From contig NW_015971537.1 of NCBI RefSeq assembly GCF_000182565.1, positions 1,275,299-1,339,298 on the forward strand: a DNA stretch of 64,000 bases, written 5' to 3'. Source of the stretch: Spizellomyces punctatus DAOM BR117. Taxonomy: Eukaryota; Chytridiomycota; Chytridiomycetes; Spizellomycetales; Spizellomycetaceae. Made by a program: the position numbers and the translations under genes. Below the pieces are notes generated by a model, which saw only the letters and a list, made by a program, of their open reading frames with translations, ran no database searches and was not told where the DNA came from. Below are positions 39,201-52,758 of the stretch, piece after piece (within the stretch, counting starts at the first letter, position 1; each line of letters starts with the position of its first letter).

Positions 39201-42200
39201 TTCATCAACGTCTTCAAACAAGAAGGGGAAACCGTAGGTGACTGCCATTTCCAAGTGCTTCAAAAAATCTGGATCATTAAACGACGATATCTTCAAGTTA
39301 TTGGCAGCTTCACGCTTCTTGATCCAATTCAAAGCTTGTTGTTGTGGATCGATACAAAGGGGGAAGCGAGAGGCTTTGGTGGTAAGGATACCGTTCTGAA
39401 TGGATAGTTCGTCGGCGGGTAAACCTTCTTGACTCCATTTGCTCATCTCCACATCTGTCACTAAAAGTTTTTCAACTTTGAAATTGGCACTGATTGGAAC
39501 GCTCTTGGAGGACAGATCAACCATCCATCGCTTGTAGATGAGGTCGTTTCGCAGCTCCCAGTTGAATGCACCAGCGTAACTGAGGAATCCAGAGACAAGG
39601 AGGCAGTCACCTACGAGTTGGATACGCTGCTCCTTCAGGGACTCTAGATCTTTGGCCCAACGGATTCTTTCTGAACCCAAGCCAGAAATGAGCTTATCGG
39701 CTGCTTGAAGGCGCCGCTCCATAATTTCAGCCATCTTTTGAAGTTCGAGCTGCTCCGCTTTTGCTTGGTGAAATTGTTGTTGCAGGGAACCGAGCTCGTC
39801 GTTCAACCGTTTCAACTCTTTGGTGATTTTCTCAAACTCATTTTTGGATAGGGCAAGATTTTTTTCCAGTGTTGCCACAGCTGCACGTTTGGGGGCAATT
39901 TGTTTTGCGACGTTGCAGTAGCCCACCACGGCCAGTACAAACTTTAACAGCCCAGCACCAGCAGCTGAGATTTCATTCATCCGCTGCATGGACACATCCA
40001 TTTCTTTCAAAATGCCCTTGACGGCCTTGATTTGTGCACTAGATATTCCATCAACGTCCAAGGCTTGTAAAGATGATTTGAAATCTGTTGCGGACATCAT
40101 GGTTTTGGCGCTCTTCCATGAAACATCTTTGATGCCCTTGATAACACAAACACATTCGCAGACTTTTTGCACTTCTTTGGGCGGTTTGGCAAAGGAACGA
40201 ATTTCAGTGATTTCGGAAGCAGAAAGATTTTGTAATGCTAGTCGAGCTTCTTCCAATGCAGGCAATGCTTCGGCAAGCGCCGCCTCAGCTTCTTCCTTGT
40301 CTTTAGCAATCTGCGTATTTTGGGCGTCCAGTTCGGTTTCCTTCTTTTCCGCTAGCTCCTTCTTTTCTTCAGCTTCCTTTGTGCTGCTAGTAATTACTTC
40401 CAGCAGCCTGTTACATGCTTCGGTCTTCTCCTTGACTGCAATATTCTGTTCAGCCAACTGTGCATTGAGGACATCCAGCTGTCGCGATGATTCCTCGAGT
40501 TTTCCCAGACCAGTTTCCAAACGAGCACAAGAGCGAGTGTTCAGATCGCGATTCTCTTCCAGCAATCGGTTATAAGTGTTTACATAGTCCAAATAATTTT
40601 TTGGAGTCACATAGTTGGCTCGTCGGTATTTTTGTAGGAATTCGCTGCTCGCAACTCCCACTGACAGATGGACTCCCACCATGTGCTGCACAATCGAACC
40701 TCGATGCTCAGTAGGGACCAAATCCTCACGTAAGAAAGCATCCGCAACGGAGAAGAGTGCTTGCTCAGGCCATGGTGGGAACCAGTCGATGATGGTATTG
40801 TTGACCAAACCAGGGAAAGATCGGCATCGATCTCGTAACTTATCTCCTTGAGGGGACATGCAAAGGACAACGTGTAGATTATTCGAACATTTGTTGACAA
40901 AGTATTGCCAAAGATTTTCCTTTGTTTGAACAATCCCTTGTTTAACCGCTTCGTCTCGAATCAACCCCAATAGCGCATCCTTTTCGTCATCTTCATAGAG
41001 TGCTGGTACCATACCAGTGGTGAGCATATTGTTGATGAGTTCCAGAAACCCTTCCTGCACGACGTGGGCATCCGTAAATAGGAACACAGTTTTCTTGCCA
41101 GATCCCAGTTGGGAGTACAGCGTCTTTAGAGATTCGCGGAACTCTGCTTCTCCGTAGCCTCGAGTAAGGGTGATCTCGAACACGGAGCACCCAGCAGCAA
41201 AAGCAGCTAAGCGGGTTAAAGACTGTTTACCAGATCCTCCCACACCTACCAACAGAGCGTGACCACGTTGCATACGAATGACTCTATGAATCCTCGTCAG
41301 ATGCTCCAAAGCGTCTTCAAAGAGAACAAGGTTCATCCTGTTAAACTTTTCATTATATTCCTCTAGGATTTCCTGGTATATAGACCGGACAGCAGTAAAA
41401 TCGAGCAAGTCTTCATACAACCGTGCAGTTTCTTCATGCATCGCATGCCGGAAATCGCCAAACAAACTGGGGTTCCGTGTAATGTACTCTTCATCGGTTT
41501 CAAAGTTGTCCAGTACGAGTCGATTGATGAGCTTGGTGACATAGTCGCGATCAGCATCCGTGACCAGTCGATCGTAAAAGACGCGGAGAACCTCGTTTCG
41601 CCAGAGTCTAACAAAGTGTTTTGCTTCGACAAAGTGATCCGGAGTTGCCAAGCATAAGCCTTCGTAAACCCGGGAGATGTCACGAAGGTTGAAGATGTAG
41701 TGGAACTTGCTCGGAGTTGGCATGAGATTTTTGGAAACCTCCGCGTACAGTTTTAGAGTAATTGTGGTCAGTCTGTCGCCTATTTGCTTGATACCCTCTG
41801 AAAAGGGCGTTAGGTGGCCTTGTAGGATATTGGAATAAATCCTTTGCAGACTGTTCTCTTTCGGGAAAGTGATATTGAAGACACAAAACAAGGATGCAAA
41901 GCGGATGTCAATGTCGTTCCTGCCTCCTCCGGGCGTACCCATCGCACCTAGGAACTGGACATCTTTCAAGTATTTCCAGTTGAGCTCCTTGCCTCGGTCA
42001 TAAATACCGCCGCGCTCAATAAGTAGTTTCAAAAGCGCAATGGGTTGCTGTGTGCCGTAAGTGTCTTTTGCAGGCATGTTCAGATCGTCGATAAACACAA
42101 TCATGCGCTTTCCAGCAGCTGGTCCATAGGTATCCTTGGTCCGCTTTTCGACATTGGCTTCCAAGTTCTTTTGAACATCCAAGGAACTCGTGCGGGATGA

Positions 42201-45200
42201 AAAGTTGATATTGAGGAGGAAATTCTTGTCGGAAGGTAATCCTCGCAAGAATTTCTGAACAGTCACAGTCTTTGATGTTCCCGTCTCACCGACAAACAAG
42301 ACCGGACGTCTAATGGCAACCAGTTTCTCGAGTAACCACGAGTGTCGGATGGTGTCCATTGTAGGTACCAGGATCTCATGGTATGACTGTGAACGATTGT
42401 GTTCGTAAGAGGGGACATAGTTGCTCCAGGGTATCCATTGCAGTTCTGTAGCATCAAAGTGGTAATCGTAAATGGACTTTTCGTTTCCTGGCAATTGACC
42501 AAGCGCAATGGCTGCGGCAGTATGCACCAACGGTAATTCGGACAGCTTCTTAATGGCATCCGAGAATTTGGTTCGGTCATCTTCTACAAGGCTTGCCCCG
42601 ATGGACCACGTCAGAGACTGGATGAAAATCCCTTCAATGACCGATTCTTGTGAATGCTGTTTATTGTCCGTTAATTGCATTTCCAAGAGTGCACAAAGTT
42701 GGGAAATCATGGCGAGTGCAGTGACAGGGATGACTCGCTTCAAAGGCTCCGCAACAAACCCTTCAAATGTTCCCTCGAGGACGTACTCGACGCATGGTGG
42801 CACGTACTTTGTAAACAACCGGAGCAGAATATCTCCCTCGGATTTATTCTGCCGTGCATTGACCCATTTTTGAAAATAGGGTTTGTACCCGAGATTTTTG
42901 GGATCCATGTACACCATTCCACAACGGGATACTGTCGCGGGACTTGCGTACTGCAAATCACCGACCTCGAATAAGAGTGCTGCGTGTTTCTGGAGTCGAA
43001 TACGCTCACCGTTGGGTAAGGTCAACAAACGGTTGTCGTCCATGACCGAGTTCATGTTCTCGACCCAAACAGCATCAACATCGCCATCAAACACAATGTA
43101 CTTTCGTTCCTTTTTATCTGTGGGTTTATTAACTTCACGGAAAATGTTGGAGAGCAATCCGTCTGTCCAGTCTCGAGTAACTGGGTCAAGAACACCGTAG
43201 AGTTCCGCGACTGTGACTGCCTTGGCGTTCAGCGTATAGAGCTTGGTTGTCACACCCAGCTTGGTTTGAGCTTTGGCGAGTGTGTCAATGACAACGGATT
43301 TCCCTCCACCCGCTGGACCAACGACCATGGAAGTGTGACGTGTAAGCATCGTCTCATAAAGCTGCACAACCTTATCCACCTGCTCCGGAACCAAAATATA
43401 ATTGTTCTCTCGCAACACCTCTTCGACAGCGTCGTTAAAGTTGGGGTATCTCACACGTGGGCAATCGAGGCCAGGGAAGAGATCCGTGATAAGCCCAAGG
43501 AACAGCGGCACATCTTCAAAGACAAACTTTGGGAGATTCATGTCACGCAGTGCACGCATGAGTACAACGTCTTCATTCAAATCCGGTGATCCACGCTTGA
43601 GAGAGCCAGCCATGACAAGCACGGATTTCAAGGCTCGAAGTCCAAAATCGTAGTGGTGTTGTTTGGATAGTTGACCTTTGGCGAGTTTATACAAGACCAC
43701 CATTTTTTTCGCCAAGCTTTTTGCGAGCGTGAACCCTTCTGAAAAGAGCATAATCTCGCAAATCAATTCGAGATCGGGTACCACCATGACGACAGGACGG
43801 AAAAGAGCTTTCAAGTTATCTGGAAGCTCCGTGCGTCCAGCGTAGCCAGGATTCATGGTAATAAAGATACCCGTCTTTTTATCAAGTCCAATTTCATTCC
43901 CTTCAAACTGAAATCTCTTTAAATTCATCACGAGGGCATTTTGAATGGTCTTGATTTGAGCAGAGATGACAGAAAGGACTGCCAACTCGATACGATTAAA
44001 CTCATCAAAACAACCCCACGCACCGGTTTGAACGAGACCAGCAAAGATCTTTCCCATGGCTTGGTAATCCATTCCTTCACCGCAATTTGTCACCATGCAA
44101 AGTAATCCCATTGCTTTGGCCAAATCTTTGACGGTTTCAGTCTTTCCTGTGCCTGCTGGTCCGGCAGGAGCTCCACCCAATTTCATTGACAGTGCTTGCG
44201 TCAAGGTGAGGTAGCATCGATCCGTGAGGGGTGTAATCACCAATCGACCATTCAAACCCATGTATTCATATCCATAGTCGAACACACCATTACATTGTCG
44301 AACGAGAAGTTCATCGGCTTGTTTATCCCAATAGAATCGAAGTTGGGATTCCCACTCAAATTCAGTTTCATCCATGATAGAGTCACGAACAAAACGGTCT
44401 ACAATATCACGAGCATGGACGTCAATGATGATTTGCGAATTGAGTTTTTTGCGATCATTGGAGTTTAGATCGGATCGGACTTTGACGACAAGTTGTTCGA
44501 GTTGGTCTCCCAGTGTTTTGGCATACTTTTTCATGGCTAGCTTGTTTCCCCCTTTAATCTTGTGAAAGACGTCTTCGACCTCCCATGTCCACCACACTTG
44601 GGAACCAGCAAGGGCTACCATACCCTGGTAAGCCTGGATCCAAGCAAGTCGTTCCATGTCTGGGTAATAGTAGACAGCTTCTTTATGAATGGTACGATTG
44701 GATCGTTTCATTTCAGCTTCAACTGCCGTCATCCACTCTTCTACGCGCCCTTCGACGGGGACAACTCGTCGAAAGTCGAGGGTTTCACCTTCGGAAGATG
44801 ACATGCCTACCACAGCCTTTTCGTTCTTGCCGGTCCCAAAATTCAATTTGAGGACGTTATCAAACATTTTGATAATGTGCTCTTGAACGTTTTTGGGATC
44901 ATGGCTTCCAAGAATAGATAGGAGCTCTTCGTCAGAGATGAAAAAGAAGCGCGGAAAAGCATTTCGTTTGGATTCTAGATAGTCTGATAGGGATTTTTGG
45001 CAGGCTTCAAGCTCATTTGACAGATTTTGAAGCAGCTGTAACCTTCCTTCGGCATTACATGCCTCTAGTACTAGACTATGTTTCGCAGTATCGCTCATGA
45101 GTTTCTTGAATGTTTTGTCGATACGATCAAATCGGGCCGCTTCTTCAGGTAACTGCATACGGATATCACCCGCTCCAATGAAAATGGATTCCAAGTACAT

Positions 45201-48200
45201 CCAGCGACGTTGAACGACCATCCATACTTCCAATACTTCCCCGACATGGGATAGAATTTTTTCCCATTGTTGTACGGCTGGGAGGAAGGCAGCGACAAAT
45301 CGTGATGCACCCATGGATTGAAGTGACATGGCATTATCATCCAGATTCAACACAATCTCGTCAATGGCTCCAAGAATGAATCCTCGGTCCTCGGTGCCTT
45401 TCATATACTTTACAATGGTGAATTTACAATTCTTCCACGTATTTTCCACTTCTTTGATTCCATTTTCGATACCGAGTTCCTTCATGGCACCACCGACAAT
45501 CTCCCCAATGGCTTCAGAATGTTCATGTAAATTCATGGCAAAGAGTTTTTCAAGGGTAAAACTGTCTGGATTCATGTCAAAGGATTTTCCAGTGATTTCC
45601 ATCAAACGTTTCCAGTGTCGTTCGCGGAGAGCTTCATTTTTGAGATCGGCAAAGAGGGGAATAGAGTCCTTGAAGGTGACGATTTTTTCGGCTACGACGT
45701 TGTAAGGTGGTAATTGTTTAAGTTCCTTTGGTAAACGTTTTAATCTCGTTGAAAAGGTTTCAACACCCTTGTTTAGGACGTTGATATCCAGATTGACCCA
45801 TAGTGTTGTAGACCACGATGATATGGCTTCCTTGACTTCAATATAGAGTACATAAATCTTGTCAAGCTCTTTAATGTCGTTTTCGAGTTCGTGGAGTTCT
45901 GGGTAAGACGTAATGTTCAAATTAAACAATTTCTCGGCTCGGACTAGGGCTTCTCTTTTAGATTGGAGAGCGGCCATGACCTCTTTTGCTTCCTTTAACA
46001 ACTGTAACCCACGATCCATATCCAAATCCATTGCACCCGGTCCCGTAGCGGAGAATTCGTCCTTGAATCTTTTGAGCTCAGCTTTGAATTCTTTGACTTG
46101 GTTTTCAGTTGTTTCCGTGAATTTTCGTTTGACGGGTATAAGGTCATCGTCGACTTGTTTGGCTTTGACTAGCATGGCTTGCCAACTTTCGGGAAGAGAA
46201 TTGGCGGCCTCTAGTTCGGCGGGATCAACTTGTATATTGTACATTTGTAACGTCCGATATGCCTCCATGATATCTCTGTACCGCATTTCAACATCTTCCG
46301 AGGCGGATCGTAGCTCTGCAATAATGTTTAGGACAAATGTCAAGTCATCTAATGTCTCGGGAACTCGTTGTAAATCTGCCGTGTAGTTTGCCATTCGCTC
46401 GTGTAGTTGGTCGAGACCTTCTCTTCCCATATTATTCAAATGTTTTCCTGTGAGAGAAAAGTGTCAGTTGAAAAGAATTTGGAGAGCATTAACAAATACT
46501 CTTTACCAATTGAATCAATCCAGCCTTTTGCTTCGTTATGAATGGCAGCTTGTAACGGTGTCGAGATCACACGGATAAAGTCCAGATCTTTGGAACTCGG
46601 ATTGCTCTGCACGTCTATTGCTAGCTTGGAGTAAAATGCGAGCTTGTCATCATACATGACAACAGACGGCTTTTTTTGTGCAAACTTTTCCAAGGTGATG
46701 ACCTGCGGAAGGGCCATGTAAGAACAAACATTACAGGAAAAAGAATCGAAAAAAAAGAACAGATATATAATCTCACCTTGTCAACCTTCCATAGCGGCCG
46801 ATACTTTCTCCACGTATCCAGCCACTTGTTCAAACCCCCAAAGGTTTTGGTAATGGAAGCATTCAGAGATCCAATCATGGTAATGATCGTTTGATTCGCA
46901 CACAAGTCGGTATGAAAATTGAATGTCACCGGGTCCTCATCCTCAGCAACCTTTTGCGGTGGTGTAATAATACAAGTACCATTCATCCATCGATGAAATT
47001 GCTTGGTGGAATCAACAATGGATCGCACGAGTTTGACCATCATTTTGAAGATTTCGGCCGAGAGTGGGGATATGACGATTTCGGGGGCAGAGAGGGAAGC
47101 GCTGACTTTGAAAAGTGGGACGCTTCGACGGGGTTTTGTGATGGATGATATATGAATGGCGCGTTTGGAACGACGGGCGTTCGTACGAAGGTTGAGCATG
47201 TTTTCGAGAACTTGCATATTGTTAACTACCATCTAACCATTATAAAAAATTCATTCATTCGCCGTAAATGGTTCGAAAGAAAACACAAGAAAACGATTTC
47301 TTCTTACATAGTTTAATGCAGAAAACACTTTTCTCTCCCAATGTGCATAGTATTCTCGTAGCATCTTGCTTTTCCCCGTATTGGTCCCTGCAACAAGTGA
47401 TTCCATTTTAATAAGAAGCGGACCAATGCTCTTGTATTTCTGAACAATGGTCTCAAGAACGTTCGCACGGTTCTTGTGCTCAAACTCGAAAAATTCCTAT
47501 AAAATGACAAGGAAACAACGAACAAGTTCTTAGTTTCATTCATAGTATGTTCAAAATGTCAAGGTAAAACTTACATGGGCATCTAGAATGTTATCCGTTG
47601 GCGGTTCTTTGATGAGCATCGCGCAAGAGATTTGGTCAACTGCATTGGAAATATTGGCAGAATTCTTTCGAATTTGGTTGACCATGGACGAAAACTTGTT
47701 GATTTCCTATTTTTCCAAAAAATGAGATTATGTTAAGCTCACTTTTGCGAGCGAACGAGTAGTAAGAAACTGCCTGTAGTATACCGAATTACACCGGGAG
47801 ATAAACTCTGGTATTCCAAGCGAGTTCCAATTCAACCTCGTAAAACCAGGTTTCATGACACGCTTGAGTTCTGCAATGTGGGTTTGCAGTAATTTGCGCT
47901 CGGCACTGTCTAGGACATCCAGGATGGAATTGTAGCTATTGAGCATTGTGTTGAGGTTTTCCACATAAGTGTAGTATTTCTCTTCCTATTTCGAACAAGA
48001 TATTCAATTTACAGAACAATCGAGCCCAATTCTGACACATATACTCCATACCTGCAACGCAACATTCAAAGCCACCTCAGGGACAGTCAACCCCATTTTA
48101 TCCAAATACTTTGTTTCCTTGATGATATCCCTCAACTCGGGGCGAAAGTTGACATAAACCTTTCGATTCGTTTCGCCTTTTCCGCCCGTGTAGGTATCCG

Positions 48201-50543
48201 GTGTGGTAGGTGCTCCGGTACCCGTGTAAGCCGCTCCAGCGTCTTTGGAGAGAATATGGGATTTGAGGTATTGCAGAGAATTGGCTTCAACGGACTGACA
48301 CCACGAATTGTATAGCTGTGTTGGGATTGGTTTGAAAAAAGTATTAGGTTATGGATTTGATTAGACTGCTAGAAACATAAATACAGGCATAACAAACCTG
48401 CTCGTCGTATTCTCGCATCGCTTTTGCTACTGTCAAGTATTTCTTTGTAACCGCTCGACCTTGATCACTTGCGAGCATCTCTGGTGAAATGTTGTTACAA
48501 CAAAGTCTTTACCATTCTGAACACATATTGCTTTTCTAATGCTAACCTTGCAAAGACTGAAACCGCACAATCGTCTTTTTGATGCGATAAAAGAGGGAGC
48601 GGGACCACGCTATGGCACCGGCAACTTTTGGTTGATTTTTCGTACAGGGAGGATTATCCCTAGCATTATAAAAGTTGTTTTTAAAAGGACCGCACATAGA
48701 TCACCTCACATCTTTCCAAAAAAAAAAACCACTCACTTGTGACTTTTGAAAATCTCATCAATGATATCCACCTCTCTAGCATATTGATCCAGAATTTCAT
48801 ACCACTTGCCCATAAGCTGATTATTGATTGATTCTCTCGATTTAATATTCTTAATATTCTGCAAGAGATCAAAAGCTCCTTCTGCTGATCGCAGTTTTTT
48901 GAACGAGGCGTCAATGAATTGTTTTGCCATATCTTCAATTTGAACGATTTGCTCTCGAAAGCGGGACATGAGTGTTTCCCAAGCCGTTTGATACCTGCAT
49001 CATATCAGAAAAATAAGATGAAATGATACGGGTAAGGCATACGAAATGGGGCGGCCATACTTTTTGGAAAACACATCAAATGGAACGGATTCAAAGGGGA
49101 CTACGAGGTTTTCAACGCGTTTGATGACTTCGTCGATTTGCTGTGGATCTCCAGTAACAGCTTTCAATTCTGGTCCAAAGATACTGTAAAACTGCTCCAT
49201 AATTTCGGCAATCTTGTAAAAATCCGCACACCGAAGGGCCATGTAATCCGTTTGTTCAAAGAGTTTCTTGCGATCAAATTCCCACCGCTGATCACGCCCA
49301 GATTGTTCAATTCGTTCTCGAACAGTGAAATACGTTTTCCGCCAGCTTTCCAACAAGTCTTTTGCATCGACAATTTTTTTCTTGGCTTCCACCGGGGGTT
49401 CTCGGAATATCGTTCGAATATTCACAATGTTGGCCACCTTGTTTGCCAACTCCCATGCAATTCTGCTCATTAAAGGCACCATCCGCTCATCCCGATTATA
49501 GTGCCGAGAAATAATCCATACCATACGTATAGCATTCAAGAGGGACGGAAGCGAGTCTTGGACGCTGTTGAGACTACCTGTGATAATGTTTTTAAAGTGC
49601 CGTTCAAGGGTACTAAGGAATTTGACATTGTCTTTTGCTTCCGTGTAAAACTTGTTCAACTCCCCGAGTTGGAATTCGAGGGAGGAGGATACGGGTGATT
49701 GTGCTTTTGTGAGGATTTGTACAATGGAATGTACAATGGGAAGGTTGAGTTGTTCATAGAGAGTGGATAAGGACGCGTTACGGTCTCGCCAAAACTCAAT
49801 TTCAGCCAACGGCCCCTAGGTTATACAAGTTGGATCAGCTAAAAAACAATGATGTTGAACAAAGGAACAACTTTGGGCTCGTACGTTTCCGACCGGCGTC
49901 TTTTTGGCTTCCCTTGCCAACACATTGGTCACCGTATCAATCCATTCCTCGGCCAATGTCTCTAATGATTTGACCAGGTTCGTGTTCCTCACTGCCTCAT
50001 TTAAATCTGATAGCCCTTGTAGGACATTTAGCTCTTCTGGGATTTTCAGCCTCGTTTCACTGGATACTTGTTGAGCGGTATGAGATATTTGACTAGCAAA
50101 CTTTTGGATAGATACAACGAGCTCAGTTCGGAGTCCCTCGGACTTGTCCGTTCCTGCTGCCCCATTTACAGTTTGCTCGTCAAGTATGTGCTCGGAACCG
50201 GATACATCGGGCCCTCTTGCATGCGTTGCCGAATCATGCTCATCGCGGAGATCGATTTGACTTAGTAGTGGAATGTAAATTTCAGATAAAAGCTGCTCAA
50301 GCATGAGCAGGTCGTCGCCAGATGGGTGTAAAGTCTCGATGGGTTTTTGCGGAGGCGACGGTTCGACTTGATTTGGTGCATCTGATGATGATTGCGCATT
50401 TAAGGCCAGCGTGAAAATTAGCTGTGCCAATGATGACTCTTACCTTGCATACTCTCGGGCACACCTTCCGGCGCATTATCCGGCACACTCTCTGGCAAAG
50501 GATCTTGTTCCGGCGCATCTTGCACCGAGGGATCCACGTCCAT
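36246..50543 (-). CDS. Axonemal dynein heavy chain, inner-arm I1 beta (DNAH10) type
   Basis: Thirteen exons (50444-50543, 49885-50381, 49043-49815, 48737-48994, 48547-48659, 48398-48480, 48052-48315, 47785-47985, 47575-47706, 47308-47496, 46777-47232, 46507-46702, 36246-46447) sum to 4488 codons, so 4487 residues. This is the force-generating motor of flagellar inner dynein arms. An acidic start ([19 protein letters not shown]) leads into the stem, with [17 protein letters not shown] typical of axonemal chains. The AAA ring shows P1 GPAGTGKTE (about 1848), P2 GPAGGGKS (2128), P3 GETGTSKT (2473) and P4 GVGGSGKQS (2819). The coiled-coil stalk and microtubule-binding tip lie near 3030-3350, then AAA5, AAA6 and a C-terminal domain ending [14 protein letters not shown], which recalls DNAH10. 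All twelve introns are in the first 4.1 kb; the last exon alone is 10.2 kb. Assignment to the DNAH10 subclass is from remembered resemblance; axonemal dynein itself is certain. Confidence 0.96.
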
Positions 50544-52758
50544 TTCGACCGCTTGGCCTGGAACCACTCTCTACGTTTACCAACTTTCTTTTGCTTTCCC
50601 ACTCTGATAGATGTCTGACACGTCGGAGTTGCTTAGATAAGCGAGTCCGGACGCGTGACCTGGACGCGTCTGCTAACTAGCTGCGCATTTTCCCACGGCT
50701 CCAGGTATAAAAGAGGTGGATACGACATTTCCTGTGTGCTGCTTCTGGAATGCCATTCTGCACACCACGTATGGTATTGTTCATTGCACCTGTTACTAAG
50801 GGTCGATGCGTCCTATGGATAAGAAATTGCTCTTCATCTGAAAGTGTGACTTTTGTTCTATATGTGGTGTCTGTTTAGTATAACCCACAGTCCCTGCTGC
50901 CATGAACGTGTCAATAATCAATATGGTAAACAGGAAACGGTGCTGTTACAGTCACGCATATCTTGGTATTTCCTGGGGACCGCAGGGGGCCTTTGTACAG
51001 CGGCTTGCTTAGTATTACATTTAGGGGACCGCGTCCCTCCACCAGAGTGGTAAGTTTAATGTTACATGGGCTTGTCATTACGATGGGAAATGCCCTTCCA
51101 CGGTGGTCATCGCCGTCCATCGTGGTCCATCGTCGCCAAGTTCTTTCGCCGAGGGACCGCCGGCGTTTGTCGATTGTCGTTTGTCGTTCATGGAACTCCC
51201 CGTCCATCACATCGACTACACCCCATCCAATGCACATGGCCGCGCTTCAAACAAGAAGAAATGGGACAAGCAGATCGGGATTTCACGTGAGCCCGTGTGA
51301 CTGAGACGATCGGTGACCACATGGCCCCCACGGCCTCTGAAAAAACGTGGGCGCCCCCATTTTTGTATTCTGATGCTTTGCTGCGCAAAATGCGTTTTGG
51401 GGAATGACATGTCCCATGCGGATAGTCGGGATAGATAGCTATGCAATTATCTACAAGTACTTGTAGACCAATCTCTGTAGATACGCATGCTGCAAGATTA
51501 ACCGCCAGAATGATATCGTTATGACATTTGTAGATGGACAGATCTGGTTGAGCATCCTGTCATGGGCAGTCATTTCCTCCGTGCCAAGCAGCCAAGCAGG
51601 GATCTCTTGGTAGGGATGTTAAAGGGAGCCTCCCTCGAAAGGGCGCTGTCGTGGGTTTGTCAATTGGCCATAGTAATGCCACAGGATGGCCATAGTGCCT
51701 GTGTAGGCGAGCAGGGCCATAGAACATGTCATGGCCTACATGGAATGCAAATTGCTTGGGCATGTTGAAAAGTCGCGGTGCCTCTTGTTGCTTCGTGTGG
51801 GGTGGGCTGTGTGGACGTGCAAAAAAACGTCATATTCTTGGCAAAATCTCTTGTACTCTAGACACCCGCCATGGCCTTCCCTAGCTCATAGCCACCCCGT
51901 AGTAAACTCTCTTTCTCACAAGCTCTGTCGTTCAAAGCCCCAGAGAGACCCCGCATGTCATTCCCCCCCGTCATAGCCTCGTTCTCTCGTTTCTCACGTC
52001 ATTCTCCCATTCTTTTATCTGATAACGAGCCGGGATCTTTCCTTGCCAACTACAGGTTGTGGGGCGCAGTATTACAATTTTTGCACTAAAATTCATGACA
52101 TGGGTTCCCATGCCGCTTTCAGAGAGAGAAGAACTCCCAATTTGGGAATGAAACAGATGCATGGATTACGTAATAAGAGCGTTTCATAGTGCCAATGCAA
52201 TGCCAAAACGGACGTTGAACCGCATGGGAAATCTCTCTGTCTACACCTGTTTCCCCCCTTTTTCCCCTCTCTCTCTCTCTGTCTCTCTCTCTCCCAACGA
52301 GTACTCGGCCTCTGGTCCGTTTCCTAATTAAACACAACAAGAGGGAACACAACAAAAATGACGCTCAGAAAAAAAAAAAAGAAAGAGAGAAATTTCCTCT
52401 CTGCCTCTCCTTTCCCCCTCTTTATTCACAGTCTCTCTCTCTCTCTTTTTGTAGAGTGTGTGTTGCTCTGTGTGTGTGTAAATTCCCCCTTGTCTCTCTC
52501 TCTCTGTTGTAATTCCTCTCACAGAGACTTTAAAACTTTTTAACGCCAAACGAGCCGCTTTTTCTTTCCATTCTCTCTTCTTCTTCTTACTCTCTTCACT
52601 CTCTCTTCTGTGGGTCTTTCTTCTTCTTGAACACCTTTGGCTGTTCATCCTCCTTTTATTCCCACTTTGCAAATAGACGTTTTATTATATTAGACATTTT
52701 ATTAGATTTCCCACATCTTTCACACATACACACTGAACAACGACCAACACACAACAAG
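50544..52758. other. Intergenic region between dynein and GT2 genes
   Basis: Divergent spacer of 2.2 kb. A TATAAAAG on the plus strand at about 50706 has no gene close downstream. Three GGCCATAG copies occur at 51666, 51688 and 51715. From about 52240 to 52640 the plus strand becomes strongly pyrimidine-rich. Open frames are short and featureless, so I call no gene. Confidence 0.55.
52249..52640 (+). promoter_or_regulatory. Pyrimidine (CT)-rich leader/promoter of the GT2 gene
   Basis: Repeated CTCTCT blocks (about 52266-52293, 52431-52448, 52492-52504 and TTCTTCTT tracts at 52577-52630) lie 120-510 bp upstream of the ATG at 52759. CT-rich stretches just ahead of transcription starts are common in strongly expressed fungal genes, so this is probably the core promoter and 5' leader. 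The use as promoter is inferred. Confidence 0.55.

Noticed and set aside
39988-40575. 195-codon open frame on the plus strand opposite the dynein stalk
   Set aside because: Ser/Ala-rich antisense shadow of the coiled-coil coding sequence of the dynein exon.
48539-48742. Plus-strand small frame in the dynein 5' region
   Set aside because: It is antisense to a dynein exon that carries the conserved NPP...NQP...AGAIAW motif.
50705-50712. TATAAAAG on the plus strand as a promoter
   Set aside because: No gene starts within 2 kb downstream; the dynein gene runs the other way.
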